From positions 4,010,703-4,074,702 of the forward strand of contig NZ_CM011002.1 in the NCBI RefSeq assembly GCF_000158095.2: a DNA stretch of 64,000 bases. Direction: 5' to 3'. The stretch comes from Roseibium alexandrii DFL-11. GTDB taxonomy: Bacteria; Pseudomonadota; Alphaproteobacteria; Rhizobiales; Stappiaceae. This document shows, piece by piece, positions 19,111 through 28,080 of this stretch; positions within the stretch are counted from its first letter, which is position 1, and each line of letters opens with the position of its first letter. The translations under genes were made by a program, and so were the position numbers. Under the pieces are notes generated by a model that did not search any database, had not been told where the DNA came from, and saw nothing but the letters and a program-made list of their open reading frames with translations.

Positions 19111-19264
19111 GAGGCGCATGCGTGTGGATCTCAGCAGAACGGCGAACTGTGACTGAAAACACAGTTTCATTTCGGAACAAGAGCTATTGTGATCTTGGTT
19201 CCGGACAGATGCCGGACCTCCGAACAGATTGGCCATGGACTGGCCCAAACCGGAGAAGACGTAA

Positions 19265-19579
19265 ATGCAAGTTCAACCGATCATCGCCATCCGGCCGCCG
19301 AAAATCCGTCAGCGTCCGGCGGCTGATGTTCCCCCGGCTGGCGATAGCGAGCCCCGCTCGCAGCCGGAGTTTGTTCCAACCAGCACAGAAGCCACGCCAG
19401 CGGCTGTTGCTTCACCGGTCGAAACTAAGCCCCATGCTTATTCCGAGCGCACTGCGCATCTGCTGATTACCCATCAGGCATACGCGCAAACAGCGCTTGA
19501 CCGGTCGAACCAGATGGAAAGCTATGCATCCGCCAACCGCTCCGTGCATTCGGTGCCGAGCATCTCGTTTTCTGTCTGA
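19265..19579 (+). CDS. Small hypothetical protein
   Basis: 104 residues. ATG 19265 follows GGAGAAGACGTAA, a strong ribosome binding site. The first 60 residues are Pro/Ala/Glu-rich and look disordered. The C-terminal part YSERTAHLLITHQAYAQTALD may be helical. It resembles the AHLIATR segment of the upstream small protein, suggesting a distant pair. No known domain is recognised. It converges with the multicopper oxidase gene 12 nt away. Confidence 0.6.
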   Translation: MQVQPIIAIRPPKIRQRPAADVPPAGDSEPRSQPEFVPTSTEATPAAVASPVETKPHAYSERTAHLLITHQAYAQTALDRSNQMESYASANRSVHSVPSISFSV

Positions 19580-19591
19580 TGCTTTTCTGAT

Positions 19592-20998
19592 CTAGCTTTC
19601 AATTCTCAAGAAACCAGCAAGGCCGGTTTTCTGGTGTTCGATCACGTGGCAATGAAAGGCCCAGTCGCCGGGATTGTCCGCTACCAGCGCTACCTCCATC
19701 GTTTCTTCTTCGAGCAACAGAGCCGTATCTGTCACGAGCGGTGGCAGTTTGCGCTTGTTGGATCGAAGCAACTGGAATGAAACACCGTGAAGGTGAATCG
19801 GATGGGCATTGGGCGATTCGTTGCGCAATCTAAGAATATAGGATTTGCCGAGTTTCATCCGGGCCAGCGGATCAAGCGGTCCCGGCACATCACCTGGCCA
19901 GGCCTTGCGGTTGATTGACCAGAACGTATAGCCAAGAGATCCGCAAATACTGGCTTGAGGGGCATCCCCTTCTGGTGACCAGCCAAAGACAAAGTCGATC
20001 ACCTCTGCATTGCGAAGGTCCGGTTTCGGGACCGGATTGGCTGGAAGAGGTTTGAGATCTGCCAGTTGGCGGTTTGCGCTTGCGCCGGTTGCCTTGAAGC
20101 GCGCCAGTGCTTTGTCTCCATTTGGCCGCCGCAGGAAGAGCGTCACCTCTTCGCCGTCGTCATCAGGAACCCGCAAGGCGACGTCGGCCCGCTGACCGGG
20201 AGACAACAGTATATTTCCTGCGGACATCGGTCCGGGGAGCGGATTGGAATCGAGCGCTATCACTTGAGACACACCGCCTTCAACGCCGAATGTCCCGACC
20301 CGCGTGACATCGGTTAAGGCCAATCTGAGCCGGACCAGACCGCCTGCTGGCACCTCATAAACCGGACCAATCTGCCAATTCACCGTTGAGACAGTGCCGT
20401 ATGTGCCGCCGCGGGCGGCGTTGCGGGCCTTGAACATTTCAATGAATTGACCATCGCCGCCAAGACGGAAGTCCCGGATATTGAGCGGTACATCCAGATC
20501 GAACCCCGGGTCTTCGTCTTCGTCAACGATCAGTACACCTGTCAGGCCACGGCCCATTTGCTCCAATGTGTTGCAATGCGGGTGGTACCAGAAGGTGCCC
20601 GCATCCGGCGGGGTAAACGCATATCGAAAGGACTGACCCGCTTCGATCGGATGTTGGGTAAGATACGGCACACCGTCCATCGCGTTGGCGATCCTGAGGC
20701 CGTGCCAGTGAACCACGCTTGCCTCATCCAAAGTGTTCTGGACGTCAATTAAGGCCTTCTCGCCCCGTCTCATCCGCAAGACAGGCGGCGGGTCATCTGG
20801 AGCGAAACTCATCATGTCGCGGGTGATAGTTCCCGGCAGAAGGCCGTGTTCATATGGGGAGATGGTCAGCGTGTGATCTGGGCTGTTGGCAGCGCGCGCT
20901 GCCAGTCCGCCGGTTGCAAAGGCTGCACCTGCCGCCGCTGATCCAAGCAGCAGCTCGCGCCGGGAAAGTCCCAACATCTTCAATTCTCCAAAAGTCAT
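19592..20998 (-). CDS. Multicopper oxidase, Tat-exported
   Basis: 468 residues. All four copper-binding motifs are present: HWHG and YHPHCN in the N-terminal cupredoxin domain, HPIHLHG and HCHVIEH at the C-terminus. The N-terminus SRRELLLGSAAAGAAFATGGLAARA is a twin-arginine signal, so the folded copper enzyme is exported to the periplasm. Family members oxidise Cu(I), phenols or metals (CueO, laccases); the Met-rich CueO insert is not obvious, so the substrate is open. The HCHVIEH end followed by Thr-Gly-Leu suggests a mid-range redox potential. It lies downstream of ggt on the same strand with an 87-nt gap. Confidence 0.93.
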   Translation of the reverse strand: MTFGELKMLGLSRRELLLGSAAAGAAFATGGLAARAANSPDHTLTISPYEHGLLPGTITRDMMSFAPDDPPPVLRMRRGEKALIDVQNTLDEASVVHWHGLRIANAMDGVPYLTQHPIEAGQSFRYAFTPPDAGTFWYHPHCNTLEQMGRGLTGVLIVDEDEDPGFDLDVPLNIRDFRLGGDGQFIEMFKARNAARGGTYGTVSTVNWQIGPVYEVPAGGLVRLRLALTDVTRVGTFGVEGGVSQVIALDSNPLPGPMSAGNILLSPGQRADVALRVPDDDGEEVTLFLRRPNGDKALARFKATGASANRQLADLKPLPANPVPKPDLRNAEVIDFVFGWSPEGDAPQASICGSLGYTFWSINRKAWPGDVPGPLDPLARMKLGKSYILRLRNESPNAHPIHLHGVSFQLLRSNKRKLPPLVTDTALLLEEETMEVALVADNPGDWAFHCHVIEHQKTGLAGFLRIES

Positions 20999-21085
20999 CG
21001 GCGCGTCCAGGTGCAGTTCTGCACCCGGACCGTGTTTCGCTCAAGGAGATTTACTGACGCAGGCCGTTCAGAGACATGCTCTGGA

Positions 21086-22681
21086 TCAATACCCCGCCGC
21101 GTGGCCGTCTTTCCGCGGATCGGATCCTGCGGTGAGCACATGGCGCGCCTTGTCGATCATGATCGCCTGACTGCCGCCTATGGCGCCCTGGGCCGGCACA
21201 ACCGTGTGACCAAGTGCTTTCAAGCCATCAATCGTGGACGGCGGCACAAGGCGTTCAGCCTGCAATGCATGGGTTTCCAGATCGAAGAACATGCGCGGGA
21301 AATCAATCGCCGCCTGCACATCCATGCCGTAATCGATGATGTTGGTCAGCAAATGCGCATGACCGCAGGCTTGATAATGGCCGCCCATGACGCCGAACGA
21401 GAGCCACGGAGCGCCGTTTTTCAAGGCCACGGCTGGAATGATCGTGTGCATCGGGCGCTTGCCGCCGGCGATGGAGTTCGCAAAGCCCGGTTGCGCCTTG
21501 AACGAGCGGCCACGGCAATGCAAAAGCACACCGCTTTCCGGCGCAACAATGCCGCTGCCGAAATCGCTGAAAAGGGAATTGATGAACGAGACCGACAATC
21601 CGTCCTTGTCGACGATGCTCAGGTAGATCGTGTCAGTCTGCGGCGCGAGGCTCGTCTCAGCGATGTCTGTCTGCCGTTTGTCGATGGAAATACGCTGCGC
21701 AAGCTGATCGATGTAGTCTTCACCGATCAATCGGGTATGGCAGATGTCCATATAGCCTGGGTCGGTCACATAGTGATCGCGCACCGCGTAGGCGAGGCGG
21801 GCTGCCTCCATTTCCAGATGAAACCTCTCGGCGCCAAACGGGTCGAGATTCTCAAGATGAAAGCGCTCTAGAATGCCCAGCATGATTAGCGCAATCACAC
21901 CCTGACCGTTGGGCGGCAGCTCTGCAACCGCGTGCCCCTTGTACTCGCGGACAACCGGAGAAACAGCTGTTGTGTGGCAGGCGGCAAGGTCATCGGTTGT
22001 CATGATCCCGCCCTTGGCGGCCAGTGCGCCAACGATATCTTCCGCAATCGCGCCGGAATAGAAGGCGTCAGCCCCTTCATCGCCGATGGCTTCGAGTGTT
22101 GCCGCAAGATGCGGGAACTTCATTACCTGGCCAATTTCAGGCGCGGCTCCCCTGACCAGATACCTGGCTCCGGAGACCGGATCAGCGGCCAGCTTGTCCA
22201 CGTTCTTTAGCCAGTCGTTTGCAACACGCGGTGCGACGGGGAAGCCATCCCGCGCATAATCGATCGCGCGTTTGAACAGAGGTTTGAATTGGCGGGTGCC
22301 GTGGGCTTTCAGCAGCGTTTCCCAAGCCCGGATTGCGCCCGGTACCGTGACTGCATGCGGCGAGGTGTCGGTGATTTCAGAAACGCCCAGCTCTGCAAGT
22401 TTTTCAGGGCTGGCTGCGCGCGGCGCCGCGCCAGAACCGTTGAAGCCGGTGAGCCGGCCGTCCGGCTCGGTGACCAGCGCAAAGCAATCACCGCCAATAC
22501 CGGTCATATGCGGTTCAACAACAGCTTGTACGGCCGCAGCGGCAATGGCTGCATCGACGGCATTTCCGCCATCTTGCAGCACTTCGATCGCGGCGCTTGT
22601 CGCCAGCGGATGGGAGGTCGCAACAGCAGCTTCGCGTGCAAATACCGGTGATCTGCCTGGTGCCTGAAAGTCCCGCTTCAC
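21086..22681 (-). CDS. ggt: Gamma-glutamyltransferase family protein
   Basis: 531 residues of the Ntn-hydrolase GGT family, which cleaves gamma-glutamyl bonds of glutathione and related compounds after self-cleavage into two subunits. The predicted nucleophile is Thr351 in DTIYLSIVDKDG. HMTGIGGDCFAL, DFGSGIVAPESGVLLH and GVMGGHYQACGH are also family features. There is no clear signal peptide, so it may be a cytoplasmic GGT-like acylase or hydrolase rather than the periplasmic enzyme. It is divergent from the GlcG-like gene. Confidence 0.88.
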   Translation of the reverse strand: MKRDFQAPGRSPVFAREAAVATSHPLATSAAIEVLQDGGNAVDAAIAAAAVQAVVEPHMTGIGGDCFALVTEPDGRLTGFNGSGAAPRAASPEKLAELGVSEITDTSPHAVTVPGAIRAWETLLKAHGTRQFKPLFKRAIDYARDGFPVAPRVANDWLKNVDKLAADPVSGARYLVRGAAPEIGQVMKFPHLAATLEAIGDEGADAFYSGAIAEDIVGALAAKGGIMTTDDLAACHTTAVSPVVREYKGHAVAELPPNGQGVIALIMLGILERFHLENLDPFGAERFHLEMEAARLAYAVRDHYVTDPGYMDICHTRLIGEDYIDQLAQRISIDKRQTDIAETSLAPQTDTIYLSIVDKDGLSVSFINSLFSDFGSGIVAPESGVLLHCRGRSFKAQPGFANSIAGGKRPMHTIIPAVALKNGAPWLSFGVMGGHYQACGHAHLLTNIIDYGMDVQAAIDFPRMFFDLETHALQAERLVPPSTIDGLKALGHTVVPAQGAIGGSQAIMIDKARHVLTAGSDPRKDGHAAGY

Positions 22682-22817
22682 TGAATTCCCCCCATGGCGG
22701 CTGGCGATTGTTTCCTATTGGCCGCAAATGATTGTTGAATAAACACTCTATTCCATGCCGGGCTGCTCTGTTAGCAAGCTGGCAATCTTGGCCCGCACCT
22801 TAAGGAGAACCAGCTCA

Positions 22818-23249
22818 ATGCGCAAACTCACACTTTCAACCGCAGAGACCATCATTTCTGCCGCATACGAAAAAGCAGCAGAACTTAGCCTGAAACCATT
22901 GACGGTGGTGGTTTTGGATGCGGGCGGTCATGCGATTGCCCTGAAGCGCCAGGACGGGTCTTCCATCATGCGTCCGCAGATCGCAACCGGCAAAGCGGTT
23001 GGTGCACTGGCGGTGGGCACAGGTACACGCTGGCTCAACGCCAATGCGGAAACCCGTCCGCACTTCGTCAACGCCCTGAATGGAGCTTCCGGCGGAGCGA
23101 TCATTCCGGTGCCGGGTGGCGTGCTGGTGAAAAACGAAGAGGGCGAAACCCTCGGCGCCGTCGGCATCACCGGCGATACGTCAGACAATGATGAGGCTTG
23201 TGCTGTCGCAGGTGTTGAGGCTGTCAATCTCGTCGCAGACTGCGGCTGA
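22818..23249 (+). CDS. GlcG/HbpS-like heme-binding family protein
   Basis: 143 residues of the GlcG/HbpS family (DUF336). RKLTLSTAETIISAAYEKA, PLTVVVLDAGGHAIALKRQDG, ATGKAVGALAVGTGT and GAIIPVPGGVLV...LGAVGITGDTSDNDEACAVAGVEAV match the family throughout. Members bind heme or cobalamin, or have unknown roles in oxidative stress and glycolate use. ATG 22818 is chosen because AAGGAGA lies 9 nt upstream. There is no signal peptide. It is followed by a bidirectional terminator. Confidence 0.88.
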   Translation: MRKLTLSTAETIISAAYEKAAELSLKPLTVVVLDAGGHAIALKRQDGSSIMRPQIATGKAVGALAVGTGTRWLNANAETRPHFVNALNGASGGAIIPVPGGVLVKNEEGETLGAVGITGDTSDNDEACAVAGVEAVNLVADCG

Positions 23250-23259
23250 TCAGATGAGC

Positions 23260-23294
23260 AAAAAGCGGCAGTCCAGATGGGCCGCCGCTTTTTT
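23260..23294. terminator. Bidirectional terminator between GlcG-like gene and phaR
   Basis: The arms AAAAAGCGGC (23260-23269) and GCCGCTTTTT (23284-23293) form a stem with U-tracts on either strand. It lies 10 nt after the GlcG-like stop and 20 nt from the phaR end. Confidence 0.85.
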
Positions 23295-23313
23295 GTTTCA
23301 GAAAGAGACCCGA

Positions 23314-23898
23314 TCAGGGCTTGTCAGTCAATTTGCTGATGGTCTTCTGCATTTCTTCCAGCTGCCGTTTCATGTCGTCCAGGTCGCTGGCCTCCGGCTG
23401 TGCGGTTTTCTTCTCTGAACCCGGCGCGGCAGCTGCCGCGCCTTCCCCGGTCGGGAACGGCATGAACATTTTCATGGCCCGTTCAAACATTTCCGTGTTG
23501 CGCTTGACCTGGTCTTCTATGGCGTCGAAGGCGGTCGCGCCGAAAGCATCGGTCATCTGGGCGCGGAGCTTTTCTTGTTCCTTGGTCAGCGATGTCATGG
23601 AGTATTCCAGATAGCTGGGTACGAGACCCTGCATACTGTCTCCGTAAAAGCCGATCAGTTGCCGAAGAAACGACACGGGCAGAAGGTTCGTTCCTTTTGC
23701 TTCCTGCTCAAAAATGATCTGGGTCAGAACAGACCGGGTGATGTCGTCGCCGGACTTGGCATCATAAACGACAAAGTCTTCCTCCCCCTTCACCATCACC
23801 GCGAGATCTTCGAGGGTCACATAAGTGCTGGTGCCGGTGTTGTAGAGCCGCCGGTTGGCGTATTTCTTGATGATTGTCGGCTCACTGGTCTTGGCCAT
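23314..23898 (-). CDS. phaR: Polyhydroxyalkanoate synthesis regulator PhaR
   Basis: 194 residues. The N-terminal PHB/PHA accumulation regulator DNA-binding domain reads TIIKKYANRRLYNTGTSTYVTLEDL (8-32), with DITRSVLTQIIFEQE following. The C-terminal part ends in a helix DLDDMKRQLEEMQKTISKL. PhaR senses free polymer and represses phasin and other pha genes. ATG 23898 begins the conserved MAKTSEPTIIKKYANRRLY; an open frame continues far upstream but is not conserved. It is divergent from phaA-phaB. TGC-rich palindromes just upstream may be its own operator. Confidence 0.93.
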   Translation of the reverse strand: MAKTSEPTIIKKYANRRLYNTGTSTYVTLEDLAVMVKGEEDFVVYDAKSGDDITRSVLTQIIFEQEAKGTNLLPVSFLRQLIGFYGDSMQGLVPSYLEYSMTSLTKEQEKLRAQMTDAFGATAFDAIEDQVKRNTEMFERAMKMFMPFPTGEGAAAAAPGSEKKTAQPEASDLDDMKRQLEEMQKTISKLTDKP

Positions 23899-23921
23899 CA
23901 GATGGTTCCGCCTTTTCATTC

Positions 23922-23940
23922 CGCAGCTGCGTGCCTGCAG
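23922..23940. promoter_or_regulatory. Candidate PhaR operator
   Basis: Two adjacent palindromes, GCAGCTGC (23923-23930) and CTGCAG (23935-23940), lie 24-42 nt upstream of the phaR start. PhaR of Paracoccus is known to bind TGC/GCA-rich palindromes and to repress itself. The assignment is inference. Confidence 0.4.
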
Positions 23941-24100
23941 TGGCTGTTTATCATTTGACGACAAGGCCTTCGCAGACTTGTCATCTCCTCCAACTATGAG
24001 ACTAAGCCAATCGTATTGTCTCGTGCCAGCCTTTTTATGTGCAGTGACGAAAGGATAATGCCGCAACAGCGAAAACAGCGCCGCATAGGGGTTGTCACGG

Positions 24101-24129
24101 TTGACACACTTCCCGCTGCAAGTTCTAGT
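24101..24129 (+). promoter_or_regulatory. Candidate promoter of phaA-phaB
   Basis: A consensus -35 TTGACA (24101-24106) is followed after 17 nt by TCTAGT (24124-24129), a 4 of 6 match to the -10. The spacer contains CTGCA, which could allow PhaR control. Confidence 0.5.
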
Positions 24130-24212
24130 CCACTCATATTCACGGTTCAGGGAGGCCGTGAAAGAGGTCACCCATCCAAGGCCATCAGACGGCCAGAAGT
24201 TTGGAGAGTAAT

Positions 24213-25394
24213 ATGAGCGCTTCCACCGACGTTGTTATTGTCAGTGCGACCCGCACCCCGGTTGGGTCTTTCAATGGATCTTTCGCAAACACGCCAGCAC
24301 ATGAGCTTGGAGCGCATGTCATCAAGGCTGCTTTGGAGCAGGCCAAGGTTGATGGCGCGGATGTTGATGAGGTTGTATTCGGACAGGTCTTGACCGCGGG
24401 ACAGGGCCAAAACCCGGCGCGGCAGGCTGCGATTGCCGCTGGCATTCCTGACGGGGCAACAGCGTGGGGCCTCAACCAGGTGTGCGGTTCGGGTCTTCGC
24501 ACCGTTGCGATTGCAGCGCAGCAAATCCAGACCGGCGATGCGACCGTCATGATCGCAGGTGGTCAGGAAAATATGACCCAGTCGCCGCACTGTGCTCCGA
24601 TGCGTGCGGGCTACAAAATGGGCGACTACAAGATGGTCGACACCATGATCAAGGACGGCCTGTGGGACGCGTTCAACGGCTACCATATGGGCCAGACCGC
24701 AGAGAACGTTGCCGAGAAGTGGCAGATCACGCGTGAGCAGCAGGACGAGTTCGCCGTTGCCTCTCAGAACAAGGCAGAGGCTGCCCAAAAAGCCGGCAAG
24801 TTCAAGGATGAGATCACCCCGTTCACGGTGAAGACCCGCAAGGGCGATATTGTGGTTGAGGATGACGAGTACATTCGTCATGGGGCAACAATGGAAGCGA
24901 TGCAAAAGCTTCGCCCGGCCTTCAACAAGGAAGGCACTGTAACGGCCGCAAATGCCTCCGGCATCAATGACGGCGCAGCAGCGCTGGTGGTTATGAGTGC
25001 TGAGGAAGCTGAAAAGCGTGGCCTCAAGCCGCTGGCGCGTATTGCGTCCTGGGCAACGGCTGGCGTTGACCCGACCATCATGGGCTCCGGTCCGATCCCG
25101 GCATCGCGCAAAGCGCTGGAAAAAGCCGGCTGGTCTGCAGAAGAACTGGATCTGGTGGAAGCCAACGAAGCCTTCGCTGCGCAGGCGTGCGCGGTCAACA
25201 AGGACATGGGCTGGAACCCGGACATCGTCAACGTCAATGGCGGTGCCATCGCGATCGGTCACCCGATCGGAGCGTCCGGTGCCCGCATTCTCTGCACCTT
25301 GCTGCACGAGATGGTTCGCCGCGACGCCAAGAAAGGCCTCGCCACGCTCTGCATCGGCGGCGGCATGGGCGTCGCCATGTGCCTGGAGCGCTAA
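24213..25394 (+). CDS. phaA: Acetyl-CoA acetyltransferase (beta-ketothiolase)
   Basis: 393 residues. It condenses two acetyl-CoA to acetoacetyl-CoA, the first step of polyhydroxybutyrate synthesis. Active-site residues are Cys91 ([11 protein letters not shown]), His350 ([16 protein letters not shown]) and Cys380 (LCIGGGMG). ATG 24213 follows TTGGAGAG, a better start than TTG 24201. It lies 157 nt upstream of phaB, and the divergent phaR supports a dedicated PHB locus. The PHB synthase phaC is not in the window. Confidence 0.95.
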   Translation: MSASTDVVIVSATRTPVGSFNGSFANTPAHELGAHVIKAALEQAKVDGADVDEVVFGQVLTAGQGQNPARQAAIAAGIPDGATAWGLNQVCGSGLRTVAIAAQQIQTGDATVMIAGGQENMTQSPHCAPMRAGYKMGDYKMVDTMIKDGLWDAFNGYHMGQTAENVAEKWQITREQQDEFAVASQNKAEAAQKAGKFKDEITPFTVKTRKGDIVVEDDEYIRHGATMEAMQKLRPAFNKEGTVTAANASGINDGAAALVVMSAEEAEKRGLKPLARIASWATAGVDPTIMGSGPIPASRKALEKAGWSAEELDLVEANEAFAAQACAVNKDMGWNPDIVNVNGGAIAIGHPIGASGARILCTLLHEMVRRDAKKGLATLCIGGGMGVAMCLER

Positions 25395-25551
25395 GGCGGC
25401 TTACCCGAAAGTCTGAAGTCATAGAGAGCTTTCTTTGACATTGGTCATGGTTGGGCAGGAGGCGCCCTGCCATGACTACATCCCGAAATAGACTTGTAAT
25501 GAACTCAAACGTGCCGGAAAGGCCGTAGAGGGGAAACCAGGAGGGGAATAC

Positions 25552-26274
25552 ATGAGCAAGGTGGCATTGGTTACCGGAGGCACCCGCGGTATTGGTGAGG
25601 CAATCTCACGCGGATTGAAAGAAGCGGGTTACACCGTGGCGGCCACTTACGCCGGCAACACCGAGAAGGCTGAGGCCTTTAAAGCCGAGACCGATATTCA
25701 TGTTTACAAGTGGGACGTTTCCGATCCGGACGCTTGCGCTGCCGGCATTGCCCAGGTGGAGAGCGATCTCGGCCCAGTTGAAGTTCTGGTCAACAACGCC
25801 GGTATCACGCGTGATGGCATGTTCCACAAGATGGACTTCGATCAATGGCGGGCCGTGATGTCCACCAACCTTGATTCCATGTTCACCATGACGCACCCGG
25901 TGATCAACGGCATGCGCAGCCGGGGCTCTGGCCGGATCATCAACATCTCGTCCATTAATGGCCAAAAGGGCCAGATGGGTCAGACCAACTATTCGGCTGC
26001 AAAAGCCGGTGTGATTGGCTTTACAAAGGCGCTGGCTCAGGAAAACGCCTTCAAGGGCATCACCGTCAACTGCGTGTGCCCGGGTTACATCGGCACCGAC
26101 ATGGTTGCTGCCATGCCAGAGAAGGTTCTGGAATCCATCGTTGGTGGCATCCCGGTTGGCCGGCTTGGCAAACCAGAAGAAATTGCAGAGACAGTTGTCT
26201 ACTTGGCTTCCGACAAGGCCGGGTTCATGACCGGTGCGGTTATGACCATCAACGGTGGCCAGTACATGGCTTAA
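25552..26274 (+). CDS. phaB: Acetoacetyl-CoA reductase
   Basis: 240 residues, a short-chain dehydrogenase reducing acetoacetyl-CoA to (R)-3-hydroxybutyryl-CoA with NADPH. The cofactor motif TGGTRGIGEAIS lies at 8-19. The catalytic Ser133, Tyr146 and Lys150 lie in ISSINGQKGQMGQTNYSAAK. The typical PhaB start SKVALVTGGTRGIG and end INGGQYMA are present. The ATG follows AGGAGGGGAATAC. It is co-directional with phaA and ends at a strong terminator. Confidence 0.95.
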   Translation: MSKVALVTGGTRGIGEAISRGLKEAGYTVAATYAGNTEKAEAFKAETDIHVYKWDVSDPDACAAGIAQVESDLGPVEVLVNNAGITRDGMFHKMDFDQWRAVMSTNLDSMFTMTHPVINGMRSRGSGRIINISSINGQKGQMGQTNYSAAKAGVIGFTKALAQENAFKGITVNCVCPGYIGTDMVAAMPEKVLESIVGGIPVGRLGKPEEIAETVVYLASDKAGFMTGAVMTINGGQYMA

Positions 26275-26297
26275 AGCCTCTGGTTCAATCTGATGAG

Positions 26298-26321
26298 AAG
26301 GCGCCTGCGGGCGCCTTTTTG
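26298..26321 (+). terminator. Intrinsic terminator after phaB
   Basis: A perfect 8-bp stem AAGGCGCC / GGCGCCTT with a TGCG loop at 26298-26317, running into TTTTT, 24 nt after the phaB stop. Confidence 0.9.
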
Positions 26322-26330
26322 CTGTTAAGG

Positions 26331-27074
26331 CTATCGTGTGAAGGAGCGGAAGCCACGGCCCCTGACATCACTTTTCTGCGGCTCCAGCGCCCGGATATCG
26401 GTGACGTCCATGCCGAACGACGCGGTGATCGTCACATCGCCATCCAGAAGATTAATCGTTTGTCTTGAAACATTGAGATCCAGGCGGCCCTGCAAAAGAA
26501 CGGGTTTGTAGAGTTCAGCCTCCGCCCATTCTTCTTCGAGCCTGTAGAAGATGATCTGGTTGGGCGCTGGTGCCGGGACATGACTGCACATGCCATAGCC
26601 AGAGACGAGATAGCCGTATTTTGCAGCGCCTGTTTCATCCAGGACCGGGATCACGTAGCCGGTAATCGCAACATCTTTGCCTGCGAGATCCGAATTGCCC
26701 TTCAAACGCGCTTCGGCTCTTCTTCTCGCGACCATATCGCGCTGGGCGAGAAGCTGATCGGTCTGGATCCCCGCGGCGGCAAGTTTGGCCTCCTCATCAT
26801 TCAGGCGGCGCTCCAGCCTGGTGCGCTCCTCAAGGGTCAGCCCGCCGCTCTTCAGTCCATTGCGGATCCTGTAAACTGCGGCAAGTGACCTGAGTTCTGA
26901 GAGGTAGAGTGCTTCGAAGGGGTCTTCATACTGGGAGGCAGCCGGGTCCTTGAGATCAGGCCAGTCAATCGGTGTGATGGCCGCTGCTGGTCCGGCAGCA
27001 ATCGCAAAGGTCAGCGCCGCGTAGACAAAAGCAGTTGCAGCGCGGCGCAAACCTATTGGCGTGCTCCCAGCCAT
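26331..27074 (-). CDS. DUF3299 domain-containing exported protein
   Basis: 247 residues. The signal peptide is about residues 1-31 (FVYAALTFAIAAGPAAA). The middle is a Glu/Arg-rich helical stretch (75-130). The C-terminal DUF3299 domain has VAITGYVIPVLDETG and GYGMCSHVPAPAPNQIIF, then GRLDLNVSRQTINLLDGDVTITASFGM. DUF3299 proteins are often found near transport or copper and heme genes, but their role is unknown. ATG 27074 starts a proper signal peptide; an open frame extends further up without support. It is divergent from the methyltransferase gene. Confidence 0.8.
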   Translation of the reverse strand: MAGSTPIGLRRAATAFVYAALTFAIAAGPAAAITPIDWPDLKDPAASQYEDPFEALYLSELRSLAAVYRIRNGLKSGGLTLEERTRLERRLNDEEAKLAAAGIQTDQLLAQRDMVARRRAEARLKGNSDLAGKDVAITGYVIPVLDETGAAKYGYLVSGYGMCSHVPAPAPNQIIFYRLEEEWAEAELYKPVLLQGRLDLNVSRQTINLLDGDVTITASFGMDVTDIRALEPQKSDVRGRGFRSFTR

Positions 27075-27149
27075 AAGAAGATAATCTCTTGCGCGCTCAA
27101 CTCTCACTTGCAATGATTGCCTTGTACATTTTAAGGGCGGCGGTGATTT

Positions 27150-27974
27150 ATGAAGTTCCTTGCGCAAGCTTACCAGAATGCAGACGCCTTTTCCGGTTCG
27201 GAGTTGGAAAATCTGGAAGGCCTCTTACACCTGATGGCTGCGCATCCAGGGTTTCAGGCCTATAAAGAAGCCTCGTACAAGCTTCTGGAGCTCTCGCCCG
27301 ACAGCCATGCCGCCGATGTCGCCTGCGGCCTCGGTTTTGATCTTCCGCATTTGAAGGCCCTTGTTCCAAGGGGATCCGTTACGGGGTTTGACCTAAGTGC
27401 CAAGTTTCTTGCCTCAGCAAAAGCGCGCATTCAGGCCGCTGCGGGCGGTGCTGATGCCTCCATCCACTTCCTGCAGAGTGACATCAAGGCTTTAGACGCT
27501 GACACAGGTGCCTTTGATGCCGTTCGCATTGACCGGTCTCTGCAGCATATCCCGGAGCCCGAGGTGGCGATTGCCGAGATGCTCCGGATTGTCAGGCCCG
27601 GCGGCATCATCTGCGCGGCGGAACCGGATTGGGGAAGTTTCGTGATTGCCTCGAGCACACCGGAGATCGCAACAAAGGTTGCTGCCGTTTACGCCTGTGC
27701 CCTGGTCAATCCGCGTATCGGCCGGGACCTTGTGGATCTGATCGGAACGCAAACGGAGCTAACCCACCACAGTGTGCATTCGCTGTTGTTCAAGAGTTTG
27801 GCCGACCTCAACCGAATGTGTGTCCTTGGCGATATAACGGCCCGCAGCGTTGAAGCAGGCGTCATCACGTCATCGGAAAACGCAAGGTTCTGGCAGGACC
27901 TTGAAGAGCGGGACCGTGCTGGCCGGTGTTTTGCCAACTTGAATATCCATTTGGTTTCGGGGCGAAAGCCTTGA
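27150..27974 (+). CDS. Class I SAM-dependent methyltransferase
   Basis: 274 residues. Motif I is AADVACGLGFDLPHLKALVP (about 49-68, with Asp/Gly pattern), followed by GSVTGFDLSAKFLASAKARI. The post-motif FDAVRIDRSLQHIPEPEVAIAEMLRIVRPGGIICAAEPDW is typical of methyltransferase_11/25 enzymes acting on small molecules. The substrate cannot be told from sequence. It stands alone between DUF3299 and ispZ with a 106-nt gap downstream. Confidence 0.85.
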   Translation: MKFLAQAYQNADAFSGSELENLEGLLHLMAAHPGFQAYKEASYKLLELSPDSHAADVACGLGFDLPHLKALVPRGSVTGFDLSAKFLASAKARIQAAAGGADASIHFLQSDIKALDADTGAFDAVRIDRSLQHIPEPEVAIAEMLRIVRPGGIICAAEPDWGSFVIASSTPEIATKVAAVYACALVNPRIGRDLVDLIGTQTELTHHSVHSLLFKSLADLNRMCVLGDITARSVEAGVITSSENARFWQDLEERDRAGRCFANLNIHLVSGRKP

Positions 27975-28080
27975 TGAAGTCGTCTTTCAAGACGGTTTGA
28001 GCGCTTTATCGCGCGCCAAGCCTTGACCGGCCGCCCTGGTTATCCCTATTTCCGGGACAGCTGAGCACCGGAGAGACTTT

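Larger units (their letters stand above)
23899..24212. other. Divergent promoter region phaR / phaA
   Basis: A 314-nt intergenic region with no gene of its own. A promoter pair and a candidate PhaR operator inside it are listed separately. Confidence 0.6.

Noticed and set aside
24168..25307. Open frame of 379 codons on the minus strand opposite phaA
   Set aside because: Antisense shadow of a certain thiolase gene with no domain.
25395..25551. Terminator between phaA and phaB
   Set aside because: An inverted repeat (around TCATGG...GGGCAGG and CCCTGCCATGA) is present near 25445-25475 but no T-run follows, and phaB is expected to be co-expressed.
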